Source of the DNA: Streptomyces liliiviolaceus
GTDB lineage: Bacteria > Actinomycetota > Actinomycetes > Streptomycetales > Streptomycetaceae
Direction: 5' to 3'
DNA: 64,000 nt
NCBI RefSeq assembly: GCF_018070025.1
Contig: NZ_JAGPYQ010000001.1
Coordinates: 3,410,001-3,474,000 of the forward strand
How positions within the stretch are numbered: position 1 is the first letter of the stretch; the number at the start of each line of letters is the position of its first letter. Below the pieces are notes generated by a model, which saw only the letters and a list, made by a program, of their open reading frames with translations, was not told where the DNA came from and ran no database searches. A program made the translations under genes and the position numbers. Below, one piece after another: positions 25,597-33,247 of the stretch.

Positions 25597-26576
25597 TTCT
25601 CGTCCCCGTACAGCTGGGCGACGATGGACTTCAGTACGGCGTCCGTGCGGGGCCCGTAGTTGAGGAGTACGCCGTCCTCGATGGAGACGACCCGGCGGTC
25701 CATCCCGGCGGGGGTCTGCGCGACGCCGGGAATCTTGACCAGGCCGTCGATGCCGCCGACGGACTCAAGTCCCTTGGACATGACGAGGATCGCGTCGGGG
25801 GCCGCCTGGGCGAGGGCCTCCGTGGTGATCGCGGTGAAGTCCTTCTTCAGGCCCGACTCCGCGCCCGCGTCCACCGCGCCCGCCGCTTCGAGCAGCGAGG
25901 TGGCCCCCGAGCCCTTGCCCCCGATCAGATAGACGGACGCGGAGCCGCGGAGGTAGAGGAAGGCGACCCGCGGCGCGTCGGTCTTCTTCGGAACGTCCGC
26001 GCGCACGGCGGCGATCCGGTCCTCGGAGCGCTTCGTGAGCTCCTTGCCGGCGGCCGGTACGCCGAGGGCGCGGGCCACCGCCTCGATGCGCGGGCCCACG
26101 TCGTCGAGGCCCTGGGCCGGGTCGACGACGAGGACGGGTATGCCCGCGTCGCGGATCTGGCCCATCGCCTCGGCCGGCCCGGTGGTGGCCTCGGCGAGCA
26201 CCAGATCGGGCTTGAGGGACAGCACGCTCTCCGCGGAGACGTCGTGGTTGCGGGTGACCACCGGCAGCTTCTCCGCCTGAGCGAAGGTGGCGGTGATGTC
26301 ACGGGCGACGACCCGGTCGCCGAGGCCGAGGGTGAAGACGATCTCGCTGAGACTGCCGGAGAGCGGCACGATGCGTTCGGCGTCCTCGACCGTGACGTCG
26401 TGGCCGTCGGCCGACCGCACGGTGACCGGGAGCCTGGGCTCCGACGTGTCCGAGAGGGGCTCGACCCGATCGGCGGCGGCGCGGGCCTTCCCGCCCGGCT
26501 CGGGTGTCCCCTCGCTGGAGGCGCACCCCGCCACCACAAGCACCGCAAGCAGCGCACCCGCCACTCGTACACGCAT
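25593..26576 (-). CDS. hmuT: Heme-binding lipoprotein HmuT
   Basis: A 327-residue solute-binding protein of the cluster-A/TroA-like heme and siderophore class. The signal ends in VVAGC (Cys near 18). The binding fold is bilobed: DAERIVPLSGSLSEIVFTLGLGDRVVARD in the N-lobe and LYLRGSASVYLIGGKGSGATSLLEAAGAVDAG leading into the C-lobe. HmuT proteins bind heme through a His and a Tyr; NHDVSA in the N-lobe offers the His. ATG 26576 is used; an in-frame GTG nine bases upstream is closer to AAAGGA. Its 5' leader contains a dispersed GC repeat between the gene and the iron box. Confidence 0.9.
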   Translation of the reverse strand: MRVRVAGALLAVLVVAGCASSEGTPEPGGKARAAADRVEPLSDTSEPRLPVTVRSADGHDVTVEDAERIVPLSGSLSEIVFTLGLGDRVVARDITATFAQAEKLPVVTRNHDVSAESVLSLKPDLVLAEATTGPAEAMGQIRDAGIPVLVVDPAQGLDDVGPRIEAVARALGVPAAGKELTKRSEDRIAAVRADVPKKTDAPRVAFLYLRGSASVYLIGGKGSGATSLLEAAGAVDAGAESGLKKDFTAITTEALAQAAPDAILVMSKGLESVGGIDGLVKIPGVAQTPAGMDRRVVSIEDGVLLNYGPRTDAVLKSIVAQLYGDEK

Positions 26577-26623
26577 GCGTCCCACGGTCGTGTGGTTCCT
26601 TTCGATCGGCCGAATCGGCAACT

Positions 26624-26695
26624 GGGCCCTGCGCGGGCGGGGCTGCGCCCGTCAAGGGCGCGGGGAACTGCGCGACGAGCCACGACGAACCGTCA
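26624..26695 (-). repeat. Dispersed GC repeat block E, in the hmuT leader
   Basis: One GGGCGCGGGGAACTGCGCG core near 26657-26675, preceded by GCGGGCGGGGCTGCGCCCG and followed by ACGAGCCACGACGAACCG. It lies between the iron box (26761) and the hmuT start (26576), so it should be part of the hmuT transcript leader. Confidence 0.75.
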
Positions 26696-26760
26696 GTCGA
26701 AAAACAACCCGCGGTCCCCGTATGTCTCATCCCGTGCTTCCCGTCCCGGCAGGGCATAGC

Positions 26761-26779
26761 TTAGGTTAGCCTTACCTTT
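26761..26779. promoter_or_regulatory. Iron box between hmuT and the first HtaA gene
   Basis: TTAGGTTAGCCTTACCTTT matches 15 of 19 positions of the iron-box consensus. It lies 51 bp before the HtaA gene ATG and 185 bp from hmuT, and could control both divergent transcripts. Confidence 0.75.
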
Positions 26780-26829
26780 CCCGCCAGGACGCAGCCGTAT
26801 CCGGCCAGATCCCCCGCCCCGGAGGACAC

Positions 26830-28305
26830 ATGCCAGCCCGCCCGCCCCTACGCACCTACGTACCCCTGCTCTGCGCGGCAGTTGTCGCGGCGCTGCTCCC
26901 GGCCGGCCAGGCCCACGCGGCGAGCCGGACCGTGCAGGGCGGCCGACTGGACTGGGGCATCAAATCCTCCTTCCAGAGCTATGTCACCGGGCCGATAGCG
27001 AACGGCAGTTTCTCCCTCGCCGGGGGCGCGGCCACGGTCGGCGGCAGCCAGTTCCGCTTCCACTCGGCGACCGGCACGTACGACGGTTCCTCGGGTGCGT
27101 TCAACGCCGGCTTCTCCGGCGGTGTCCACTTCCTCGGGCACAAGGAGGACAACGGCACCTACCAGCTCGACCTGACGATCAGTCGCCCCACCGTCCGCCT
27201 CGCGGGCAACGGCGGCACCCTCTACGTCGACATCGTCAGCAAGGCGAAGGGCACCGGGGCGGTCACGTCGTCCTCGCAGGTGCCCTTCGCCTCCCTCTCC
27301 CTCGGCGGTATCGACATGAAGGGCGGCGGCAACGCCGTCCAGCTGAACAACCTGCCCGCCACGCTGACCGCCCAGGGCGCCAAGTCCTTCGCCGGCTACT
27401 ACACGGCGGGCACCGCCCTCGACCCGGTCAGCCTCTCCGCGGACGTACAGGCCGCGGCTGCCGAACCGACCCGTACGCCGACCCCCTCGCCGACCGCGTC
27501 CACCTCCAAGCCGAAGGCGAAGAAGGAGACTTCGGGCCGGATCGAGAACGGCGCCGTGGACTGGGGGGTGCGCAGGACCTTCCGCGAGTACGTCACCGGC
27601 GCCATCGCGCAGGGCGAGTGGAAGCTCAGCGACGGCGCCCAGGACGGCGGCGCGCTCTTCCGCTTCCCCGAGGGCTCGGGCACGTACGACGAGAAGAAGG
27701 GGACCCTCGACGCGGCCTTCACCGGAGCCGTCCGCTTCACCGGCGAGCAGGGCCTCGACCTGAAGCTCGGCGGGATCCGGGCCAAGGTCACGGACGACGG
27801 CAAGGGCACGCTGTACGCCGATGTCACGAGCGCTGACGTCACGAGCGGCGGCAAGACGGGGACGGACACGCGGAAGAAGGTGCCGCTGGTCACCTTCACC
27901 GCCAAGGACCTCAAGGCCGAGGACGGGCTCGCCCAGGTCACCGAGGCCCCCGCGAAGCTCACCGCCAAGGGCGCCGAGGCCTTCGGCGGGATGTACAAGG
28001 CGGGCACGGAGATGGACCCGGTGTCCCTCGCCGTCGCCCTGACCGCCCAGGCCGAACTGCCCGCCCTGCCCGACCTGGGCAGCGCGGAGTCGGCCACGCC
28101 CGAGGCCGCGGCGGCCGAACCGAAGAAGGCCGAGCCGAAGACCGAGGCCGCCGCGAGCGAATCGGACGTCCCCGTCCTGCCCATCGGCCTCGCGGTCGCC
28201 TCCCTGGCCGCGATCGCCGCGGCCTTCCTGATCATCCGCAGGCGCCGTACGCCGCAGACCGCCACCGCCACCGCCGCGACCCCGGACGCCCCCGACGAGA
28301 ACTGA
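26830..28305 (+). CDS. htaA: Two-domain HtaA heme-binding surface protein, membrane-anchored
   Basis: A 491-residue exported protein. Signal peptide about 1-30, HtaA domain 1 about 34-205, Pro/Ser/Thr/Lys linker about 207-235, HtaA domain 2 about 236-410, Ala/Glu/Lys linker, one helix near 455-475, and a basic RRRR tail that anchors it. HtaA domains of corynebacteria take heme from hemoglobin using two Tyr and one His. Domain 1 keeps Tyr (FQSYVTG), His (FLGHKEDNGTY) and Tyr (AGYYTAG). Domain 2 keeps both Tyr (FREYVTG, GGMYKAG) but has FTGEQG where the His should be. It is divergent from hmuTUV at an iron box, so it probably passes heme to HmuT. Confidence 0.9.
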   Translation: MPARPPLRTYVPLLCAAVVAALLPAGQAHAASRTVQGGRLDWGIKSSFQSYVTGPIANGSFSLAGGAATVGGSQFRFHSATGTYDGSSGAFNAGFSGGVHFLGHKEDNGTYQLDLTISRPTVRLAGNGGTLYVDIVSKAKGTGAVTSSSQVPFASLSLGGIDMKGGGNAVQLNNLPATLTAQGAKSFAGYYTAGTALDPVSLSADVQAAAAEPTRTPTPSPTASTSKPKAKKETSGRIENGAVDWGVRRTFREYVTGAIAQGEWKLSDGAQDGGALFRFPEGSGTYDEKKGTLDAAFTGAVRFTGEQGLDLKLGGIRAKVTDDGKGTLYADVTSADVTSGGKTGTDTRKKVPLVTFTAKDLKAEDGLAQVTEAPAKLTAKGAEAFGGMYKAGTEMDPVSLAVALTAQAELPALPDLGSAESATPEAAAAEPKKAEPKTEAAASESDVPVLPIGLAVASLAAIAAAFLIIRRRRTPQTATATAATPDAPDEN

Positions 28306-28380
28306 ACTTCTGCGCCCTGTCCGCGAGTTGCGCGGACTCCCACACACTGCACGCACCCTGAACCGAGGAGATCCACGACC

Positions 28381-29871
28381 ATGGCCGCCAACCGCCGCCG
28401 TCCCATAGCCCTTGCCGCAGCCTGCGCGACCGCCGTCACGCTCGGCGCCACCGCGCTCGCCGTCACGTCCGCCTCCGCCGCCGAAGTACCGCTCAAGGGT
28501 TACGAGTTGACCTGGGGCATCAAGGAGTCGTACCGCAACTACGTGACGGGCATGGCGGCCGGCACCTTCACGCCCGAGGCCGGTGCCACGCAGGCCAAGG
28601 ACAACGGCGTGTTCACCTTCGTCAACGGCACCGGGAGCTACGACTCCGAGGCCCACACCGTCGCACTCGGCTTCGAGGGCACCCTGAACATCGTCTCCAA
28701 GGCGCACGGCTTCGAACTGAAGCTGTCCGACGTGAAGTTCGACAGCAAGGACGCGAGAGTCACCGCCGATGTGACGAAGGCCGGTACGACCCAGCAGGAC
28801 GTGCCGCTCGCCGAGGTCACCGTCAACCGCACGATGACGGACATGACGACCAAGCTGACCAAGGAGGCGGGCGACGTCTTCGGCAGCTCCTCCTACACGG
28901 GTGCGGCCGGCGACCCCCTGACGGTGGTCGAGAAGAAGGCCGAGTCGCCGTCCCCGACGCCCACGGACACCACCACCCCGCCGGCCACCCCGACCGGCAC
29001 CCCCACGAGCACCCCGACCACCACCGCCACCCCCAAGCCGACGGGATCGGCGACCCCGAAGCCCTCGCCCACCGAGGCCGCCACCAAGGGGGACATCAGT
29101 TACGGCACGCTCGGCTGGGGCGTGAAGCAGTCCTTCCGTACGTACGTCGTCGACGGCGTCGCCAAGGGCAAGATCACGGTGTCGGGCGGGGCGGAGCAGG
29201 CCTCCGGCAACGGCGTCTTCACCTTCCCCGACGCCACAGGCACCTACGACACGGACGCCGACACCCTCAAGGCCTCCTTCAAGGGCTCGGTCAACTTCAA
29301 GGGCCATGAGGACAACGGCACCTACGGTCTCGACCTCACCCTCAGCGACCTGAAGGCGGAGATCGACGGCGGCTCCGGCAAGCTGACCGCCGACGTCGAG
29401 AGCCTCGGTGAGAAGTCCGAGGACGTGACCCTCGCCGAACTCAAGCCCAAGTCGGCCGACCTGACCGCGGAGAAGGACGTCATCACCCTCGACGACGTCA
29501 CCACCACCCTCACCAAGGCGGGCGCGGAGGCCTTCGGCGGCTTCTACCAGACCGGCGCCGAACTCGACCCGGTCGACATCGCGGTGGCCCTGACCGCGGA
29601 CGCCGAACTCCCGGACACCGACCCGACGTCGACGTCCGGAACGGGTGGCACGACCGGTGGCACCACGGGCGGCACGACCGGTGGGACCACCGGGGGCGGC
29701 GCGGGCACGACCGGGTCCACCACGGGTGGTGTGACCGGGAACCTCGCCTCCACCGGCTCCGACGTCCCCGTCGGCGCGCTCGGAGCGGCCGCCGCGGCCA
29801 CCGTCGCGGCTGGCGCGGGTGTGGTGTTCGCGGTACGCCGCCGCCGGCTGACGGACTCCACCCAGGCCTGA
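28381..29871 (+). CDS. Two-domain HtaA protein with LASTG sortase signal
   Basis: A 496-residue exported protein. Signal 1-34 (ending TSASAA), HtaA domain 1 about 38-190, Pro/Thr linker about 190-235, HtaA domain 2 about 241-415, Gly/Thr repeat (TGGTTGG units) about 420-450, then LASTG at 455-459, a hydrophobic helix and RRRR at the C-terminus. That is a complete LAXTG sorting signal, the type used by Streptomyces class E sortases, so it is predicted to be covalently linked to peptidoglycan. Domain 2 has all three heme-ligand positions (TYVVDG, FKGHEDNG, GGFYQTG). Ribosome site GAGGAG. Seventy-five bases after the first HtaA gene with no iron box of its own, so probably co-transcribed. Confidence 0.92.
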   Translation: MAANRRRPIALAAACATAVTLGATALAVTSASAAEVPLKGYELTWGIKESYRNYVTGMAAGTFTPEAGATQAKDNGVFTFVNGTGSYDSEAHTVALGFEGTLNIVSKAHGFELKLSDVKFDSKDARVTADVTKAGTTQQDVPLAEVTVNRTMTDMTTKLTKEAGDVFGSSSYTGAAGDPLTVVEKKAESPSPTPTDTTTPPATPTGTPTSTPTTTATPKPTGSATPKPSPTEAATKGDISYGTLGWGVKQSFRTYVVDGVAKGKITVSGGAEQASGNGVFTFPDATGTYDTDADTLKASFKGSVNFKGHEDNGTYGLDLTLSDLKAEIDGGSGKLTADVESLGEKSEDVTLAELKPKSADLTAEKDVITLDDVTTTLTKAGAEAFGGFYQTGAELDPVDIAVALTADAELPDTDPTSTSGTGGTTGGTTGGTTGGTTGGGAGTTGSTTGGVTGNLASTGSDVPVGALGAAAAATVAAGAGVVFAVRRRRLTDSTQA

Positions 29872-29939
29872 CCGGCCTGAACAGCCCGACCGGGAAGTGC
29901 CCGCACCACACGTCGTCGTCATGATGTTTGAATGCCGGA

Positions 29940-30584
29940 GTGACTGATTACGACGTGGTGCGGGTCTTCTGCGGGCCCCGCGGCGAGTACGGCAATGAAC
30001 TCGGGGTGGTACGGGAGGGTTCCGTCCTCCCCGAGCGGGACGAACGGCAGGCGTTCGCGGCGAAACTCGGCTTCAGCGAGACGGTGTTCGTCGACGACCC
30101 CGAGCGCGGGGTCATCGACATCTACACGCCCAGCGTGCGGCTGCCGTTCGCCGGATACCCCTGCGTGGGCGTGGCCTGGCTGCTGGACGTACCCGAACTC
30201 GTCACGCCCGCGGGCGTGGTGGGCACCCGGCTGGACGGCGAGTTCACCTGGATCGAGGCGCGCCCGGAGTGGCCGCGGCCGCGCACGCTGCGGCAGTTCG
30301 CCACCGCGGCCGAGGTCGAGGCGCTGGCCGTGCCGCCTGCGGGGGAGTGGCTGTACGCCTGGGCGTGGGAGGACGAGGCGGCGGGACGCGTCCGGGCGCG
30401 CGGCTTCCCTGGCCGGGGTGACGGCATCGACGAGGACGAGGCGACGGGTGCGGCGGCCCTCCAGCTGACAGCGCAGCTGGGGCGTGCCCTGAACATCGTC
30501 CAGGGCACGGGCTCCCAACTCCTCACGGCGCCGCAGCCGGAAGGCTGGATAGAACTGGGCGGCAGGGTCTTCCTGGAACGCTGA
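29940..30584 (+). CDS. Short PhzF-family isomerase-like protein
   Basis: A 214-residue relative of PhzF/diaminopimelate-epimerase-fold enzymes. Visible family blocks are VVRVFCGPRGEYGNELGVV at the start, LPFAGYPCVGVAWLL in the middle (the place of the usual FCGHAT block), and EDEATGAAALQLTAQLG near the end. The usual catalytic Glu of PhzF (family motif SPxxE before the barrel) is replaced by KLGFSETVFVDD, which keeps SET with a Glu. At 214 residues it is shorter than the usual ~260-300. GTG 29940 is used; TTG 29928 is possible. Its position between HtaA genes and heme oxygenase may be incidental: no iron box lies nearby. Confidence 0.75.
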   Translation: MTDYDVVRVFCGPRGEYGNELGVVREGSVLPERDERQAFAAKLGFSETVFVDDPERGVIDIYTPSVRLPFAGYPCVGVAWLLDVPELVTPAGVVGTRLDGEFTWIEARPEWPRPRTLRQFATAAEVEALAVPPAGEWLYAWAWEDEAAGRVRARGFPGRGDGIDEDEATGAAALQLTAQLGRALNIVQGTGSQLLTAPQPEGWIELGGRVFLER

Positions 30585-30629
30585 CACGTTTTGGTCGGGG
30601 CGGGTGGGGGATGTCCAGCGCGGGTCCGT

Positions 30630-31020
30630 TGTGGCTGGCCGCGCAGTTCCCCGCGCCCCTTAAAGGCGGGGCTGCGCCCCGGCCTGTGGTCCCGTGCGGG
30701 TCCGGTGGGGGTTGGCCGCGCAGTTCCCCGCGCCCCTTAAAGGACGGGGCTGCGCCCCGGCCTGTGGTCCCGTGCGGGTCCGGTGGGGGTTGGCCGCGCA
30801 GTTCCCCGCGCCCCTCAAAGGCGGGGCTGCGCCCCGGCCTTTGCCCCGGCCTTTGCCTTTGCCTCTGCGCCCTCAGGGGCGCGGTTGCGCTTCGGCCTTC
30901 GCCCACCCAGGGGCGCGGGGAACTGCGCAATCTTTTGCTTTTCGCCCTTAGGGGCGCGGGGAACGGCGCAGTCTTTTGTTTTTAGGGGCGCGGGGAACTG
31001 CGCGGCCAGCCACAACGGAC
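30630..31020. repeat. Dispersed GC repeat block F (six copies, tandem array)
   Basis: This block fills the 468-bp gap between convergent phzF-like and heme oxygenase genes; I see no gene in it. Three copies of GCGCAGTTCCCCGCGCCCCT begin at 30641, 30718 and 30796 as part of a 77-78-bp tandem unit that also contains GGGGCTGCGCCCCGGCC and GTGCGGGTCCGGTGGGGGTT. Three inverted copies (GGGGCGCGGGGAACTGCGC type) follow at 30910, 30951 and 30985. The two sets point towards each other. Confidence 0.85.
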
Positions 31021-31052
31021 CCGCACCCGAGAACGCGACCCCCAGTGGAACG

Positions 31053-31712
31053 TCACGCGCTGATGCGGAACTCTTCTCCCAGTGCCCGAAAAACCCCCGT
31101 GTTCAGCGCGAACGCCCGCCGGCACTCGGCAACAACCCGCTGCTTCTCCAGGTCGTCCACGGGAAGCGCGTCAAGCAACTCCCGATACCCCCGCTTGAAC
31201 GCGGCCGGATTCCCGATGTCCTCGAAGACATAGAACCGCACCCCGTCCCCCTTGCGCGCGAACCCCCACGTCTTCTCCGCCGTCCCGCGAATGATCTGCC
31301 CGCCGGAGAGATCCCCGAGATACCGCGTGTAGTGATGCGCCACGTACCCGCCGGTCCACGTACGCGCGCACTCGGCGACCCGCGCCGCGTACTCCAGCGT
31401 CGCCGGCAGCGCGGTGACGCCGTCCCGCCACCCCGGCCCCCGCAGATGGGCGAGGTCCCGCTCCAGCGAGGCGAGCCGCATCAGCTCGGGCTGGATGAAC
31501 GGCCCCGCCACCGGGTCGCCGGAAAGATCCCGCGCACCCGACTCCAGCGCCTCGTACACGAACCACAGCTGTTCCGTGTAGCGCGCGTACGCCTCCACGC
31601 CGAGCCTGCCGCCGAGCAGGTCGCTCATGAAGGTCGAGGTCTCCGCCTCCACGTGCTGCTCGTGGGACGCGGTGCGGATGAGCGTCGAGAACGGCGTACT
31701 CGACGATGTCAT
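31053..31712 (-). CDS. hmuO: Biliverdin-producing heme oxygenase
   Basis: A 219-residue alpha-helical heme oxygenase that would open heme to biliverdin, CO and iron. The proximal helix has THSHEQHVEAE-like sequence (ASHEQHVEAETSTFM near 15-29, axial His near 17-20). The distal helix has the flexible Gly motif YLGDLSGGQIIRG near 129-141. Length and motifs match corynebacterial HmuO. An excellent iron box stands 49 bp upstream of the ATG. With HmuTUV and two HtaA proteins 4-6 kb away, it completes an import-and-degrade route for heme iron. Confidence 0.95.
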   Translation of the reverse strand: MTSSSTPFSTLIRTASHEQHVEAETSTFMSDLLGGRLGVEAYARYTEQLWFVYEALESGARDLSGDPVAGPFIQPELMRLASLERDLAHLRGPGWRDGVTALPATLEYAARVAECARTWTGGYVAHHYTRYLGDLSGGQIIRGTAEKTWGFARKGDGVRFYVFEDIGNPAAFKRGYRELLDALPVDDLEKQRVVAECRRAFALNTGVFRALGEEFRISA

Positions 31713-31760
31713 GAGGACCTCCGGGGCTGAACGGGGGAGACGGGAGCCGAACCAATCTTC

Positions 31761-31779
31761 TATGGTTAGGCTTACCTAA
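31761..31779. promoter_or_regulatory. Iron box upstream of heme oxygenase
   Basis: TATGGTTAGGCTTACCTAA matches 16 of 19 positions of the DtxR/DmdR1 iron-box consensus and lies 49 bp before the heme oxygenase ATG. Confidence 0.8.
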
Positions 31780-31839
31780 GTCAATGGGTTCCCGACGCCC
31801 TGTCGGTAAAAACGTACCCCGAATTTCCGTCGCTTCCAC

Positions 31840-31881
31840 ATAAAAGAAAAGAACCGCCCGCTCTCGACGAGCGGGCGGTTC
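31840..31881 (-). terminator. Intrinsic terminator of map
   Basis: GAACCGCCCGCTC (31851-31863) pairs with GAGCGGGCGGTTC (31869-31881). Read on the minus strand, the hairpin is followed by TTTTCTTTTATG. It starts 14 bp after the map stop codon. Confidence 0.9.
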
Positions 31882-31894
31882 GATGGCAGGCTGG

Positions 31895-32752
31895 CTACGG
31901 GAGCGTGAGAACCTCGGCCCCGCTGTCCGTGACGACCAGCGTGTGCTCGAACTGCGCGGTCCGCAGCCGGTCCTTCGTGACGACCGTCCACCCGTCGTCC
32001 CACATGTCGTAGTCGTACGAGCCCAGCGTCAGCATCGGCTCGATCGTGAACGTCATCCCGGGCTGCATCACGGTCGTCGCGTGCGGGCTGTCGTAGTGCG
32101 GGACGATCAGCCCGGAGTGGAACGACGAGTTGATGCCGTGCCCGGTGAAGTCCCGGACGACCCCGTACCCGAACCGCTTCGCGTACGACTCGATGACCCG
32201 GCCGATGATGTTGATCTGGCGGCCGGGCCTGACCGCCTTGATGGCCCGCTCCAGCGACTCCCGGGTCCGCTCGACCAGCAGCCGCGACTCCTCGGCCACG
32301 TCGCCGACGAGATACGTGGCGTTGTTGTCGCCGTGCACGCCCCCGATGTACGCCGTCACGTCGAGGTTGATGATGTCGCCGTCCCGCAGGACCGTGGAGT
32401 CCGGGATGCCGTGGCAGATCACCTCGTTCACGGAGGTGCACAGGGACTTGGGGAAGCCGCGGTAACCGAGCGTGGACGGGTAGGCGCCGTGGTCGCACAT
32501 GTAGGCGTGCGCGACCCGGTCCAGTTCGTCCGTGGTGACGCCGGGCGCGATGAGCTTCGCGGCCTCGGCCATGGCTTGCGCGGCGATCCGGCCGGCGACA
32601 CGCATCGCCTCGATCGTCTCGGGGGTCTGCACCTCCGGCCCGGTGTACGGGGTCGGCGCGGGCTTGCCGACGTACTCCGGGCGGCGGATGTTTCCGGGCA
32701 CGGAACGGGTGGGGGACAGTTCCCCTGGGACGAGCAGCGACTGGCCAGACAT
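31895..32752 (-). CDS. map: Type I methionine aminopeptidase
   Basis: A 285-residue metallopeptidase that removes initiator methionine from new proteins. The five metal ligands are visible: Asp in [19 protein letters not shown] (two Asp), His in [14 protein letters not shown], Glu in FTIEPML, and Glu in AQFEHTLVV. The catalytic-pocket His is in CHGIPD. The N-terminal extension about 1-40 ([18 protein letters not shown]) is of the actinobacterial MAP1c type with an SH3-binding-like Pro motif. ATG 32752 is used over the upstream frame start. Streptomyces carry more than one map gene, so this may not be the only copy. Confidence 0.95.
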   Translation of the reverse strand: MSGQSLLVPGELSPTRSVPGNIRRPEYVGKPAPTPYTGPEVQTPETIEAMRVAGRIAAQAMAEAAKLIAPGVTTDELDRVAHAYMCDHGAYPSTLGYRGFPKSLCTSVNEVICHGIPDSTVLRDGDIINLDVTAYIGGVHGDNNATYLVGDVAEESRLLVERTRESLERAIKAVRPGRQINIIGRVIESYAKRFGYGVVRDFTGHGINSSFHSGLIVPHYDSPHATTVMQPGMTFTIEPMLTLGSYDYDMWDDGWTVVTKDRLRTAQFEHTLVVTDSGAEVLTLP

Positions 32753-32810
32753 GCCAGCGAGTCTAACCAGCGGAGATGGGGGAACATGTCGGTGGCGAGA
32801 GGAGCTGGTC

Positions 32811-33041
32811 ATGGCCCTGTTCAAGAAGCGGACGGTCGGTAAACCGGGCGAGTGGTACTACTGCCTGGAACACAAGAAGGTGGAGGAGGGCCCGGAGTGC
32901 CCGGCGAAGGACCGCTTCGGTCCGTACGCGTCCCGCGAGGAGGCCCAGCGGGCGATGGACACGGCCCGTGAGCGCAACCTCGACTGGGAGACGGACCCCC
33001 GCTGGCACGACCCCGCCGCAGGAAGCGCAGACGAAAACTGA
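32811..33041 (+). CDS. Small conserved hypothetical protein (SPOR-like)
   Basis: A 76-residue protein with a GAGAGGAG ribosome site. The sequence [46 protein letters not shown] has two Cys and a F-G-P-Y-x-S-x-E-E-A-x-R-A-M pattern that resembles the strand-helix unit of SPOR domains, where FGPF/Y-type turns are common. It is divergent from map with 58 bp between starts. Function unknown; no signal peptide or membrane segment. Such proteins are frequent in Streptomyces genomes as I recall. Confidence 0.8.
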   Translation: MALFKKRTVGKPGEWYYCLEHKKVEEGPECPAKDRFGPYASREEAQRAMDTARERNLDWETDPRWHDPAAGSADEN

Positions 33042-33099
33042 CCCTCTTTCCCCCACCCACCCGCCCACCAAGAGCACTGGACGAAGCCCCCGCGCCCAC

Positions 33100-33247
33100 C
33101 CCCCCCCAGGGGCGCGGGGAACGGCGCAATCTTTTGCCTTTCGCCCTCAGGGGCGCGGGGAACAGCGCAGTCTTTGGTCTTTGCTTTTAGGGGCGCGGGG
33201 AACTGCGCAGTCTTTTGGCTTTCAAGGGGGCGCGGGGAACCGCCCGC
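33100..33247 (-). repeat. Dispersed GC repeat block G (four copies)
   Basis: Four copies of GGGGCGCGGGGAAC-GCGC, near 33111, 33152, 33190 and 33229, all in one orientation and separated by CAATCTTTTGCCTTT-like spacers. They fill the 206-bp gap between the convergent small gene and the MFS gene. The last copy ends at the MFS stop. Confidence 0.8.

Noticed and set aside
28306-28380. Iron box before the second HtaA gene
   Set aside because: No TTAGG/CCTAA-like 19-bp site is present in this 75-bp gap, so it is taken as co-transcribed with the first HtaA gene.
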